Positions 1 through 7,006 of a stretch of DNA of 64,000 nt are shown here, one piece after another; the first letter of the stretch is position 1; each line of letters begins with the position of its first letter. The translations under genes and the position numbers were made by a program. The stretch is from an uncultured Lachnospiraceae bacterium. Its GTDB lineage: Bacteria > Bacillota_A > Clostridia > Lachnospirales > Lachnospiraceae. The stretch is from contig CANOBT010000005.1 of NCBI GenBank assembly GCA_947564305.1, forward strand, positions 17,487 through 81,486, written 5' to 3'. Below the pieces are notes generated by a model. The model had not been told where the DNA came from. It searched no databases and worked only from the letters and a program-made list of their open reading frames with translations.

Positions 1-310
1 GGCTGCCCTGCAGACGGATATGCACCTCATTTCCTCTGCCAAAACTCATACGGTGCAGGCGCATGGTTTCCTCCCCATCCTCATCAAAACAGATATTATC
101 CTCTTCATCCCGATAAACGGCTCCCTGTGGATGATAAGGGAACAATTCCTTTATCAGCACGCGATGCCGCAGGTGTGGCTGCTGTTCATCCGGATAAGAA
201 CCCAGATATACAATTGCATCAGCCCCTTTGCCTGCTAATGATTCAATTGTACACGGCATTCCTGGAAAATTCAGGCAGGCTCCTTTTTCCAGTAACGTTC
301 GTCTGTCCAT
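1..310 (-). CDS. protein kinase-like protein, N-terminal part (runs off the window)
   Basis: The ATG at 310 follows GGAGAGGATT and the frame stays open to base 1, giving 103 residues of a longer protein. Residues 28-36 (KGADAIVYL) resemble a glycine-rich nucleotide loop. VLIKELFP at about 52-59 resembles the VAIK strand with the ATP-binding lysine of Ser/Thr kinases. It lies 74 bp downstream of the 429-residue protein on the same strand, so the two are probably co-transcribed. The catalytic HRD and DFG motifs would lie outside the window, so the kinase call rests on the N-lobe only. Another ATP-grasp-like or unknown domain is possible. Confidence 0.5.
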   Translation of the reverse strand, partial: MDRRTLLEKGACLNFPGMPCTIESLAGKGADAIVYLGSYPDEQQPHLRHRVLIKELFPYHPQGAVYRDEEDNICFDEDGEETMRLHRMSFGRGNEVHIRLQGS

Positions 311-384
311 AATCCTCTCCATTTCTGTTACGCGTAAATGCTCGACAGAAATATATTAACCTTCTCCCGGCAATAGTTTTGAAA

Positions 385-1674
385 TTAGTTTCCATTGTCT
401 TTTTCCTCATCCGGTCGTTCGCCGAACATCTTCCTGAAAAGACCTCTCATACGGATATCTACTCCCCACATATCCTCCTCACAGATACCGTAAATAACCA
501 GCCAGTCAAACGGAGAACGTGGATCCAACGGCGCAAAACCGCACAATACCAACATATAATTCAGACGGCTGTATAAACTCTCAAAAGCAGCCTCTCTGAG
601 TGTATCTATATCGCCGTCCTCATCTCTATCTAGATACCTGCCATCATCGCCATATCCGCCGCCGTCCATATATCTGCCATTCTGCAGTTCATCCTCTTCA
701 TCCGCTCCCTGGTCAACGGCAAGAAATAACAGAATCAGAACCTTGCGGGTCACATCTGTCTTTCTGGACTTCATCCTGGATAATGTGGTTTCATCCGGCC
801 AGTTTGCCGCCACATTTTCCTGCACTTTTGTAAACAGCAGCCGTTCTTCCCCGGAAAGTTCTCCTTTCTTTTTCTTTCCTGCCAGTTCCTTTGCATAGAG
901 GACATTTCTTTCATACATATACTCTTTAAGGATACTGCGCACACTCAGGCGCTCCTGCCCGGTCACTTCCGCGGCCGCAAGGTTTTCTTCCAGGGCAGGC
1001 TCCTTCAGAATATCCATCATATCCCGAAAAATCTCATAAGCGTTATTATGGTATCTTCCAAGCCTTTCCGCGGCATGCTCCAGATAGTCTGCCAGTTCTT
1101 CCTTTGTATCCAGCGCAGTGATTTCCTCTCTTATAATCGGGGTAAAACTATCCTCTGACGGTGTCATCCGGTCTTTTGCCCGGGAAAGAAGTGATTTCAT
1201 CTGTGTATGCAGCTCTGCTGCCTCCGTATAAGACATATCATGCTGCAAAGCAAAAATATATACAATCTCGTCCGGATTTCTATAATGCAGCGACTCTTCC
1301 GAAATCATTGTGATAAGTTCATCGGCTTCCTCTATAGACAACTCCAGAATAAAGCAGACTTCAATTGCATCCTGCTTTTTGATTGAACTGACCGGATTTT
1401 TTGTACTCAGCCACCCTCTGACACGCCGCTCCACCGCGTCTTTTTTGCGTTTCGGATCGTGTTCCATAAGTCCCTGTACCAAAATTTTACGCAGATTCTT
1501 CCCGCGGCTGAATTTTTCCAGTTTCTCCCGAAGAGTACGAATCTTCGAGTTTTTCTCCAGATATTCTACCGCGTCCTGAATGGTCAGAATGTCTGATCTC
1601 GCCGCATCATAAAGGCATCTCGATATTTCTGTCATTTCTGGTTTTATAATAAACACCTCGTTTCCTGTAGCCAA
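385..1674 (-). CDS. unrecognised 429-residue cytoplasmic protein
   Basis: I do not recognise the family. The protein is charged and mostly helical by composition, with no signal peptide or membrane segment. Residues about 98-125 (around DAIEVCFILELSIEEADEL) read like a helix-turn-helix of the XRE or sigma type. Near residues 335-365 there is a Gly/Asp/Tyr-rich stretch ending in DRDEDGDID, which matches the start of an EF-hand or dockerin-type calcium loop but lacks the acidic residue at loop position 12. The stop is 74 bp before the kinase-like gene. The pairing suggests a signalling operon, but this is inference only. Confidence 0.75.
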   Translation of the reverse strand: MATGNEVFIIKPEMTEISRCLYDAARSDILTIQDAVEYLEKNSKIRTLREKLEKFSRGKNLRKILVQGLMEHDPKRKKDAVERRVRGWLSTKNPVSSIKKQDAIEVCFILELSIEEADELITMISEESLHYRNPDEIVYIFALQHDMSYTEAAELHTQMKSLLSRAKDRMTPSEDSFTPIIREEITALDTKEELADYLEHAAERLGRYHNNAYEIFRDMMDILKEPALEENLAAAEVTGQERLSVRSILKEYMYERNVLYAKELAGKKKKGELSGEERLLFTKVQENVAANWPDETTLSRMKSRKTDVTRKVLILLFLAVDQGADEEDELQNGRYMDGGGYGDDGRYLDRDEDGDIDTLREAAFESLYSRLNYMLVLCGFAPLDPRSPFDWLVIYGICEEDMWGVDIRMRGLFRKMFGERPDEEKDNGN

Positions 1675-1725
1675 TCTGCTATGCAGATTGATTGCCTGCT
1701 TATCCGCCGTTTACACACTTTTTCT

Positions 1726-1743
1726 CTGGTAACATTATACCAG
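1726..1743 (-). promoter_or_regulatory. palindrome over the -10 of the 429-residue gene
   Basis: CTGGTA and TACCAG form perfect 6-bp arms around a minus-strand TATAAT (1734-1739), about 60 bp upstream of the gene. No good -35 is visible. A palindrome over a -10 is a plausible repressor site. The divergent XRE protein is a candidate ligand, by position only. Confidence 0.4.
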
Positions 1744-1886
1744 TTTATTTTTTATTTATCTGGAAAAAATAATGATTGAATTATCGAATTAACGTCATAT
1801 GTATAGCGTACTATATAGACTTCTCATTTATTAACTGATTCGTTAAAATCAAAAATATATCACTGTCCGGTCTGTTAGCCAAAATA

Positions 1887-1930
1887 CAGAAAACCTGCCA
1901 CTGGCAGCTTTTCTGCATACTATGGTATTT
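1887..1930 (+). repeat. dispersed hairpin repeat, copy 1
   Basis: Arms 1887-1900 and 1902-1915 pair with one mismatch, and are followed by CATACTATGGTATTTAAA. A second copy at 17815-17858 shares TGGCAGCTTTTCT and the following CATACTATRGTAT segment. It lies about 75 bp upstream of the XRE gene. Confidence 0.6.
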
Positions 1931-2004
1931 AAAGTCTCTGTACAGGCAGCAGAGTATCCGCTTTCCTTTTTGTTTTCACGGGAACAGTCAGAGAGGAGTT
2001 AGTC

Positions 2005-2328
2005 ATGAAAGAATTTGATCCTTTAGAAAGAATCCAGGAACTTTGCGATGAACGCAGCTGGTCCTATTATCAGTTGTCAAAAGTCTCCGGAATCGCATAT
2101 TCTACACTCAGCACTATGATCAACAAGCACAACATGCCGTCCCTCCCCACATTGCAGAGGCTGTGTGACGGGTTTGGCATTTCTGTCACTGATTTTTTTG
2201 AACCAGACAGAAGCAGCAGTTCTCTGACCGCCGACCAGGCAGAGTGCCTGTCTCTTTTCACCGCACTTTCCCCGGAGGACAAGCAGCTTGCTCTTGCCTA
2301 TCTGAAGGGATTGTCTAAGACATTATGA
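2005..2328 (+). CDS. XRE-family helix-turn-helix regulator
   Basis: A 107-residue DNA-binding protein. The HTH spans about residues 8-62: QLSKVSGIAYSTLSTMI is the turn and recognition helix, and LPTLQRLCDGFGISVTDFF is the typical end of HTH_3 domains. A short C-terminal helical tail (SPEDKQLALAYLKGL) resembles those of Clostridial phage-type repressors. The ATG follows GAGAGGAGTTAGTC, a good ribosome site. The gene stands alone, divergent from the 429-residue gene and convergent with rplA. Its target is unknown. Confidence 0.88.
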   Translation: MKEFDPLERIQELCDERSWSYYQLSKVSGIAYSTLSTMINKHNMPSLPTLQRLCDGFGISVTDFFEPDRSSSSLTADQAECLSLFTALSPEDKQLALAYLKGLSKTL

Positions 2329-2420
2329 ACATATTATGGGCTTTCTTTTGCCGTATCTTCACACACTGTACGCATTCACCCACTTTATAGTACAATTTTT
2401 TATCCAAACATTTTTCAAAA

Positions 2421-2479
2421 CAAAAAGCGCCCTGTTCCATGCCCCCGTACAGGGACCACAAAACAAAAGCGCCTTTTTG
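2421..2479. terminator. bidirectional terminator between the XRE gene and rplA
   Basis: CAAAAAGCGC at 2421 pairs with GCGCCTTTTTG at 2469-2479. An inner CCTGT/ACAGG stem is also present. T-runs follow on both strands. It ends the ribosomal protein operon on the minus strand. Confidence 0.75.
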
Positions 2480-2617
2480 TTCTTCAACGTATTTACTTAA
2501 TCTATCTTCGATTTTCTACGCAACTCATTAAAAAGCCCGATTTCATTCTGTAACAAAAATTCCGGCATATACCAGGATATCTTTGGCAGACCGTATCGAA
2601 TCTTTTCTCACAGAATC

Positions 2618-3310
2618 TTACTGCAGCTTCATCGGATTAATCTTGATGCCAGGTCCCATTGTAGATGTGATTGTCACGCTCTTCAGGAACTGTCCTTTTA
2701 CTGCTGCCGGTCTTGCTTTAATGATTGCATCAATAAGCGTCTGGAAGTTGTCCGCTAACTGTTCTTCGGTAAAAGAAGCCTTACCGATCGGCACATGGAT
2801 AATGTTTGTCTTGTCCAATCTGTACTCAATCTTACCAGCTTTGATATCGTTGATTGCCTTTGTCACGTCCATTGTAACCGTACCAGCCTTCGGGTTTGGC
2901 ATAAGTCCCTTAGGTCCAAGTACACGTCCAAGACGTCCAACAACACCCATCATATCCGGTGTAGCAACTACTACATCAAAATCAAGCCAGCCTTCGTTCT
3001 GAATCTTCGGAACCAATTCCTGTCCACCGACAAAATCAGCGCCTGCTGCCTGAGCCTCGTCTGCCTTCGCGTCCTTTGCAAATACAAGGATACGGACTGT
3101 CTTACCCGTTCCATGAGGCAGTACAACCGCGCCACGAATCTGCTGATCAGCATGACGTCCGTCACATCCGGTTCTGATATGAGCTTCGATTGTCTCATCA
3201 AATTTTGCAACTGCTGCTTTCTTTACTAAGGAGATAGCCTCTGCCTTTTCGTAAAGATTTCCTCTTTCGATCTGTTTTGCAGCTTCGATATATTTCTTTC
3301 CTCGTTTCAT
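2618..3310 (-). CDS. rplA: 50S ribosomal protein L1
   Basis: At 230 residues it matches the family length. The start [10 protein letters not shown], the segment [16 protein letters not shown], and the signature [21 protein letters not shown] are typical of L1. L1 binds the 23S rRNA stalk near the E site and in many bacteria represses its own operon through an mRNA mimic of that stalk. The gene follows rplK with an intervening hairpin (3327-3357) that resembles the one before rplK. The ATG has AAGGAGGTTATTTAGA upstream. Unusually, rplJ and rplL do not follow: a terminator and a convergent regulator do. Confidence 0.98.
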   Translation of the reverse strand: MKRGKKYIEAAKQIERGNLYEKAEAISLVKKAAVAKFDETIEAHIRTGCDGRHADQQIRGAVVLPHGTGKTVRILVFAKDAKADEAQAAGADFVGGQELVPKIQNEGWLDFDVVVATPDMMGVVGRLGRVLGPKGLMPNPKAGTVTMDVTKAINDIKAGKIEYRLDKTNIIHVPIGKASFTEEQLADNFQTLIDAIIKARPAAVKGQFLKSVTITSTMGPGIKINPMKLQ

Positions 3311-3326
3311 TCTAAATAACCTCCTT

Positions 3327-3357
3327 GTGGTATTCGCGGGACTAAAACCCCTCCCAC
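3327..3357 (-). promoter_or_regulatory. candidate L1-binding leader hairpin before rplA
   Basis: On the minus strand GTGGGAGGGG, a short loop, TCCCGCGAATACCAC and then AAGGAGG lie just before the rplA start. GTGG pairs with CCAC and GGG with CCC. It is nearly identical to the element at 3834-3863. G-rich stem-internal-loop structures of this sort next to rplK are known L1 targets that mimic the 23S L1 stalk. That this one binds L1 is inference. Confidence 0.6.
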
Positions 3358-3391
3358 TGCTTTCCTCTTCGTTACTTCTGTTATGGACCTA

Positions 3392-3817
3392 TTACCCTTC
3401 TACAGTAACCCCCATAGAACGGCAGGTTCCTTCTACCATACTCATCGCTGCTTCCAAAGATGCTGCATTCAAATCAGGCATCTTTGTCTTTGCAATCTCT
3501 TCTACCTGGGCTTTCGTAATCTTTGCAACCTTTGTCTTGTTCGGAACACCGGAACCAGATTTGATGTTGCATGCCTTCTTGATCAGGACTGCTGCCGGAG
3601 GAGTCTTTGTAACGAAGCTGAAGCTTCTGTCACTGTAAACCGTGATGACAACCGGGATCACCAGGTCACCCTGATCTGCTGTCCTTGCGTTGAACTGCTT
3701 TGTAAATTCAACGATGTTGACACCATGCTGTCCAAGTGCAGGACCTACCGGTGGTGCCGGAGTTGCCTTGCCGGCCGGAATCTGTAACTTAATATAACCT
3801 TCTACTTTTTTTGCCAT
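3392..3817 (-). CDS. rplK: 50S ribosomal protein L11
   Basis: 141 residues, the standard length. N-terminal domain: [20 protein letters not shown] and the [14 protein letters not shown] segment. C-terminal rRNA-binding domain: [22 protein letters not shown] sequence followed by [12 protein letters not shown]11 forms the GTPase-associated centre with the 23S rRNA. It lies between nusG and rplA, and its ribosome site AGGAGGTAATGAAAA directly follows the leader hairpin at 3834-3863. Confidence 0.98.
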   Translation of the reverse strand: MAKKVEGYIKLQIPAGKATPAPPVGPALGQHGVNIVEFTKQFNARTADQGDLVIPVVITVYSDRSFSFVTKTPPAAVLIKKACNIKSGSGVPNKTKVAKITKAQVEEIAKTKMPDLNAASLEAAMSMVEGTCRSMGVTVEG

Positions 3818-3833
3818 TTTTCATTACCTCCTT

Positions 3834-3863
3834 GTGGTATTCGCGGGATAAAATCCCTCCCAC
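3834..3863 (-). promoter_or_regulatory. candidate L1-binding leader hairpin before rplK
   Basis: Minus-strand GTGGGAGGGATTTTATCCC followed by GCGAATACCAC. An inner GGGAT/ATCCC hairpin sits inside a GTGG/CCAC stem, and AAGGAGG follows at once. It starts 4 nt after the nusG stop. Position and sequence fit the classical L1 autoregulatory site of rplKA operons. Confidence 0.65.
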
Positions 3864-3866
3864 TTC

Positions 3867-4382
3867 TTAATCCATCTTCTTGACTTCTGAAAAGCTCAGT
3901 TCAACCGGTGTCTCACGGCCGAACAGTTCTACATTGATCGACAGGTTCTCTTTCTGTTCATTCACGGTCTGTACAACACCTACCGTACCTTCCCAGGCGC
4001 CGCTTAATACAACGACGGTATCGCCTTCCGCAAAGTTGACCTTTACTTCCTGACGGATACCGAACCTCTCCATCTCATCTTCCTCCAAAGGAACCGGCTT
4101 GGAGCCCGGACCGACGAATCCGGTCACCCCCCGTGTGTTGCGGACTACATACCATGTGTCATCGTTCATAAACATATGGATCATGACGTAACCCGGAAAC
4201 AGCTTCTTCATACTGACCTTCTGAACGCCGTTCTTCTGTTCCACAACTTCCTCCAAAGGAACCCGGACCTCCAAAATCTGGTCTTCCAGATGGCGGTTTT
4301 CGATTGTTTTGTCAATGTTTGCTTTTACTTTGTTCTCATACCCGGAATAGGTATGGACTACATACCATCTTGCCTCTGACAT
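3867..4382 (-). CDS. nusG: transcription termination/antitermination factor NusG
   Basis: 171 residues. The NGN domain starts with ARWYVVHTYSGYENKV and includes FPGYVMIHM and VRNTRGVTGFVG. The C-terminal KOW domain starts at about residue 120 with EGDTVVVLSGAWEGTVG. NusG binds RNA polymerase and affects elongation, pausing and Rho/ribosome coupling. It lies 25 bp after secE and ends directly before the rplK leader hairpin, as in the standard secE-nusG-rplK order. Confidence 0.98.
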   Translation of the reverse strand: MSEARWYVVHTYSGYENKVKANIDKTIENRHLEDQILEVRVPLEEVVEQKNGVQKVSMKKLFPGYVMIHMFMNDDTWYVVRNTRGVTGFVGPGSKPVPLEEDEMERFGIRQEVKVNFAEGDTVVVLSGAWEGTVGVVQTVNEQKENLSINVELFGRETPVELSFSEVKKMD

Positions 4383-4407
4383 AAAATCACCTTTCTGCTG
4401 CAGCTTC

Positions 4408-4617
4408 CTACCTTACCAAAAGGTCAATTCCATATTTCATGATTGCATCGATGATCGTAATGATCACTCCCAGTAATACGGAAACCGACACGACTGCTGT
4501 TGTCTGCCTGACAAGTGCATTCTTATCCGGCCAGATTACTTTCCTGAATTCTGCCTGAAGTCCTTTGAACCAGCTTTTCTTCTGCGTTTTTTCTGTTTTT
4601 CCGCTCATATCATCCAC
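4408..4617 (-). CDS. secE: preprotein translocase subunit SecE
   Basis: 69 residues with one C-terminal membrane helix (about 40-65, VVSVSVLLGVIITIIDAIM). The conserved cytoplasmic segment WFKGLQAEFRKVIWP precedes it. SecE clamps SecY in the Sec translocon. Its place between rpmG and nusG agrees with the call. Confidence 0.96.
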   Translation of the reverse strand: MDDMSGKTEKTQKKSWFKGLQAEFRKVIWPDKNALVRQTTAVVSVSVLLGVIITIIDAIMKYGIDLLVR

Positions 4618-4631
4618 ATCCTCTCAAATGA

Positions 4632-4781
4632 CTATTTCGTCTCTTTGTGCAGTGTGTGTGATCTGCAGAACTTACAGTACTTCTTCGTCTCCATACGTTC
4701 CGGATGAGTTTTTTTGTCTTTCATCATGTTGTAATTACGGTTCTTGCATTCCGTACATTCCAATGTGATTCTTGTGCGCAC
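4632..4781 (-). CDS. rpmG: 50S ribosomal protein L33
   Basis: The GTG start at 4781, preceded by GCGAGGTGGAAGTT, gives 49 residues, the normal length. The protein has the paired Cys motifs of the zinc-type L33 ([10 protein letters not shown] and KYCKFCRSH). The frame is open further upstream to 4967, but no family member has such an extension and the promoter at 4949-4978 places the mRNA start near 4942, so the long version is rejected. It is the first gene of the rpmG-secE-nusG-rplK-rplA operon. Confidence 0.96.
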   Translation of the reverse strand: MRTRITLECTECKNRNYNMMKDKKTHPERMETKKYCKFCRSHTLHKETK

Positions 4782-4948
4782 AACTTCCACCTCGCTTTTT
4801 GTTATAGGCATCCTCCCGAAATACTCCTGTAAAGACAGGTACAGGGGCGTTTCCAAAAGATACACATTTACTTCACTACTTGTTGCTGATGGTTGCGAAG
4901 CCATCAATTTTAGGCATAAAAAAAAGACCTTCTTCCATTCGCACGGAA

Positions 4949-4978
4949 ATTGTAACATATGGCGCATATAGAAGTCAA
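4949..4978 (-). promoter_or_regulatory. promoter of the rpmG operon
   Basis: Minus-strand TTGACT (4973-4978), an 18-bp spacer and TACAAT (4949-4954). This gives a leader of about 160 nt before rpmG. The leader contains a small GATGG/CCATC hairpin and nothing else that I recognise. Confidence 0.75.
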
Positions 4979-5050
4979 GTCCTTTTATTGATGAAACTGA
5001 TGAATTTACGTTACTATCGCATTTACTGCCGCAAGGTCACGGTAATGTCC

Positions 5051-5081
5051 ACGGGACAGCATATTGCGCCGCATGTCCCGT
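5051..5081 (-). terminator. hairpin after the LacI gene
   Basis: Perfect 8-bp arms ACGGGACA and TGTCCCGT around a GC-rich loop, about 16 bp after the LacI stop. No long T-run follows, so intrinsic termination is only likely, not clear. Confidence 0.45.
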
Positions 5082-5096
5082 AAACAATAACCGGCT

Positions 5097-6098
5097 CTAT
5101 TCAATAGTCCTGACAGAATCCCCCTCCTGCATCTTGATTCCAAAGCTCATTTTTACCGGAGCCTCGTCCCCCTTCTTTTCAATTCGATTTAACAGTAATT
5201 CCACCGCTTTCTTACACATTTTCTCCATCGGCTGTACAATCATGTACCAGCTAGGCTGTACGACCCCGGTAATCATCAAAGCATCAAATCCAATCAGGGA
5301 AATATCTTCGGGGCAGGAAAATTCTGACTCGTTGACCGCTAAAACCCCGCCCAGCATAGTATCGTAATTCCCCATAAGGACCGCAGTGGGACGATTAGGG
5401 CTTGCAAGCAATTCCTTCATCTTCTCATACCCCACTTCGGTAGAATGCCGTCCTTTCTTTATGTACCCTTCCTTAATCTCAAGCCCTGCTTGGCGCATGG
5501 CATCTTCGTAGCCCTTAATTCGTTCCACTCCGGTATATTCCACATCCGAAGCAATCACTGCAATATCTTTGTGATTGTGCTCCTGCAGAATCTTGACCGC
5601 ACGGTAAGCAGCGATTTTATTATCAATTCCGACACAGTCAAATTCCTCATCCTGGAAGGAACGGTCCACCAGGACAATGGGAATCTTCGCCTGTTTTGCC
5701 GGCTTCAAAAAACCGCCTTCCATACTGACCGGAAGTACGATAATTCCGTCTACTCTCCGGCTCACCAGAAATTTTAAGTTTTCTGCCTCAATTTCCTCAT
5801 TATTGCAAGAATCACAAATCATAGTCGCATATCCATATTTTCTCAGCTCCTGCCCGATATAATGCAGCAGTTTCCCAGAAAAATAACACTCAATATCATG
5901 AACCATAACCCCTACAATCCTGGTCTTGTTCTTCACAAGACCTCTCGCAATCTCATTCACCTCATAATGAAGTTCTTTAATCGCTTCTTCAATCAGGATC
6001 TTGTTCTCCGGAAGCACGTTTCCTCCATTTAAGTACTTGGAAATCGTTGCCAGAGATAAGCCTGTCCTGTTTTTTACATCACGCATTGTTGCTGACAC
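5097..6098 (-). CDS. LacI-family transcriptional regulator
   Basis: N-terminal HTH (MRDVKNRTGLSLATISKYLNG) followed by a RbsB-like ligand-binding domain (VGVMVHDIECYFSG, VDGIIVLP, ISLIGFDAL). The frame opens at a GTG at 6107, but GTG at 6098 is preferred. GGAAGGTGAG lies just before it, and the resulting N-terminus aligns with the second LacI of this window (22536-23546), which shares ATxxD and the YLNGGNV motif. The two are paralogs. It lies downstream of the dehydrogenase/kinase operon on the same strand, beyond a plus-strand lipoprotein gene, so it may regulate that operon. Its own upstream region has GTTCAC palindromes. Confidence 0.92.
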   Translation of the reverse strand: MSATMRDVKNRTGLSLATISKYLNGGNVLPENKILIEEAIKELHYEVNEIARGLVKNKTRIVGVMVHDIECYFSGKLLHYIGQELRKYGYATMICDSCNNEEIEAENLKFLVSRRVDGIIVLPVSMEGGFLKPAKQAKIPIVLVDRSFQDEEFDCVGIDNKIAAYRAVKILQEHNHKDIAVIASDVEYTGVERIKGYEDAMRQAGLEIKEGYIKKGRHSTEVGYEKMKELLASPNRPTAVLMGNYDTMLGGVLAVNESEFSCPEDISLIGFDALMITGVVQPSWYMIVQPMEKMCKKAVELLLNRIEKKGDEAPVKMSFGIKMQEGDSVRTIE

Positions 6099-6143
6099 GA
6101 ATCTCACCTTCCTTTTCTTTCATGAAACGTTCTGTTCTTGCTC

Positions 6144-6169
6144 GTGTTCACTGAACAAACAGTGAACAC
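6144..6169. promoter_or_regulatory. palindromic operator upstream of the LacI gene
   Basis: GTGTTCACTG and CAGTGAACAC form perfect 10-bp arms with a 6-bp spacer, 46 bp upstream of the GTG start. Further GAACA half-sites follow at about 6253-6278. It is likely an autoregulatory site, or a site for another regulator. No strong promoter could be fixed nearby. Confidence 0.45.
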
Positions 6170-6337
6170 AAACCTGTTTATTGTCCTTCTTAGTAAATCA
6201 CATATCCCTCTGAGAAGTCAATAGAAAAGCTCATATTCTCTAAAAACATGGGGCGAACAAGCGAACATAGAGTGAACATAAAAATTTGCCATTTCATTTA
6301 TTCCTCTTTTGATGTATAATGTTAAAAAATGTTGTTT

Positions 6338-6378
6338 ATTCAGAACAGCAGTCATAAGCCATCTCTGCTGCCCTGAAT
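6338..6378. repeat. hairpin repeat with TTCAGAACAGCAG arm
   Basis: ATTCAGAACAGCAG (6338-6351) pairs with CTGCTGCCCTGAAT (6365-6378) with two mismatches. The arm resembles the ends of the MITE-like element at 12774-12950 and the hairpin at 45421-45464. It would lie in the 5' leader of the lipoprotein gene. Confidence 0.5.
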
Positions 6379-6413
6379 TATTATGTGATTTTTGAGATTT
6401 TGGAGGTTCTACA

Positions 6414-6944
6414 ATGAAACAAACAAAAAGATGTCTCTCTCTCTTTCTGACCCTGGCAGTTCTTACTGCCTGTCTTGCAGGATGCCAAAAAAAAGCTGTC
6501 ACGTGCCCATTTACCACGATTACATGGGAAAACACGCTGGAAGACATCACGAAGCTGGAAGGGGATTCTATGGAAACCTATGATTCCGTGTATGACGGCA
6601 CGACCTATACGTTTCCAAAGGAATTTGACGGGCTGAATGGAACGATCAAATATATGTTTGATGATGAGGAAAAACTGGTCTGTATGTCATGGCTTTACGA
6701 GACCGATGATTCCGAGGACCTTGCAGATGTGTATGACAAAATCCACGGGGAAGCAGAGGACATGCTGGGAGAAAGCGGATTCCAATTTCATTCCGAGCAG
6801 TTTGCGGACCTTGTTTCTCCCAATGATGTCTGGTATCTGGATAGCGGAAATGTCATATTGAGTACCGTTGACACGAATGAATTAAAAGTACTGCAATATA
6901 CATTTCTCCATCCCGATGTTTCTGAGGAAAAACCTCAGAAGTAA
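6414..6944 (+). CDS. lipoprotein of unknown function
   Basis: 176 residues. The signal peptide has a KRC start, a hydrophobic core and the lipobox LAGC with Cys at about residue 24, so it should be anchored on the outer face of the membrane. The mature part is acidic, without a domain I know. The ATG has TTGGAGGTTCTACA upstream. The gene stands alone between oppositely oriented genes, and its leader carries a hairpin repeat. Confidence 0.85.
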   Translation: MKQTKRCLSLFLTLAVLTACLAGCQKKAVTCPFTTITWENTLEDITKLEGDSMETYDSVYDGTTYTFPKEFDGLNGTIKYMFDDEEKLVCMSWLYETDDSEDLADVYDKIHGEAEDMLGESGFQFHSEQFADLVSPNDVWYLDSGNVILSTVDTNELKVLQYTFLHPDVSEEKPQK

Positions 6945-7006
6945 ACTATTTTTTTAAGACGGGCAGGCAGGATGCTTTCGATATCTTCCGGTAATTTTTA
7001 AAAATT

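Larger units (their letters stand above)
1675..2004. other. 330-bp divergent intergenic region
   Basis: This stretch separates the minus-strand 429-residue gene from the XRE gene. It holds a minus-strand -10 (TATAAT at 1734-1739) inside a perfect palindrome at 1726-1743, and a hairpin repeat at 1887-1930. No open frame with a ribosome site is seen. Confidence 0.6.
4782..5096. other. 315-bp region between rpmG and the LacI gene
   Basis: It holds the rpmG leader and promoter, and a perfect inverted repeat (5051-5081) after the LacI gene. No open frame with a ribosome site is supported. Confidence 0.6.
6099..6413. other. 315-bp divergent region between the LacI and lipoprotein genes
   Basis: It contains the palindrome at 6144-6169, GAACA-rich sequence, a plus-strand TATAAT at 6315-6320 and the hairpin repeat at 6338-6378. 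No gene is seen. Confidence 0.55.

Noticed and set aside
2497..2607. Minus-strand open stretch of 37 codons between rplA and the terminator, with protein-like composition ([14 protein letters not shown])
   Set aside because: No ribosome site or proper start and no recognisable family. It could be a gene remnant but cannot be supported.
2583..3229. Plus-strand frames of about 140 codons over rplA
   Set aside because: Antisense shadows of a highly conserved ribosomal protein gene, without ribosome sites.
4876..4938. 20-codon frame in the rpmG leader ([14 protein letters not shown]...)
   Set aside because: Its ATG is only about 4 nt from the predicted transcription start, without a ribosome site.
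4782..4967. N-terminal extension of the L33 gene
   Set aside because: L33 is normally about 49 residues, a GTG with a good ribosome site gives this length, and the promoter lies inside the extension.
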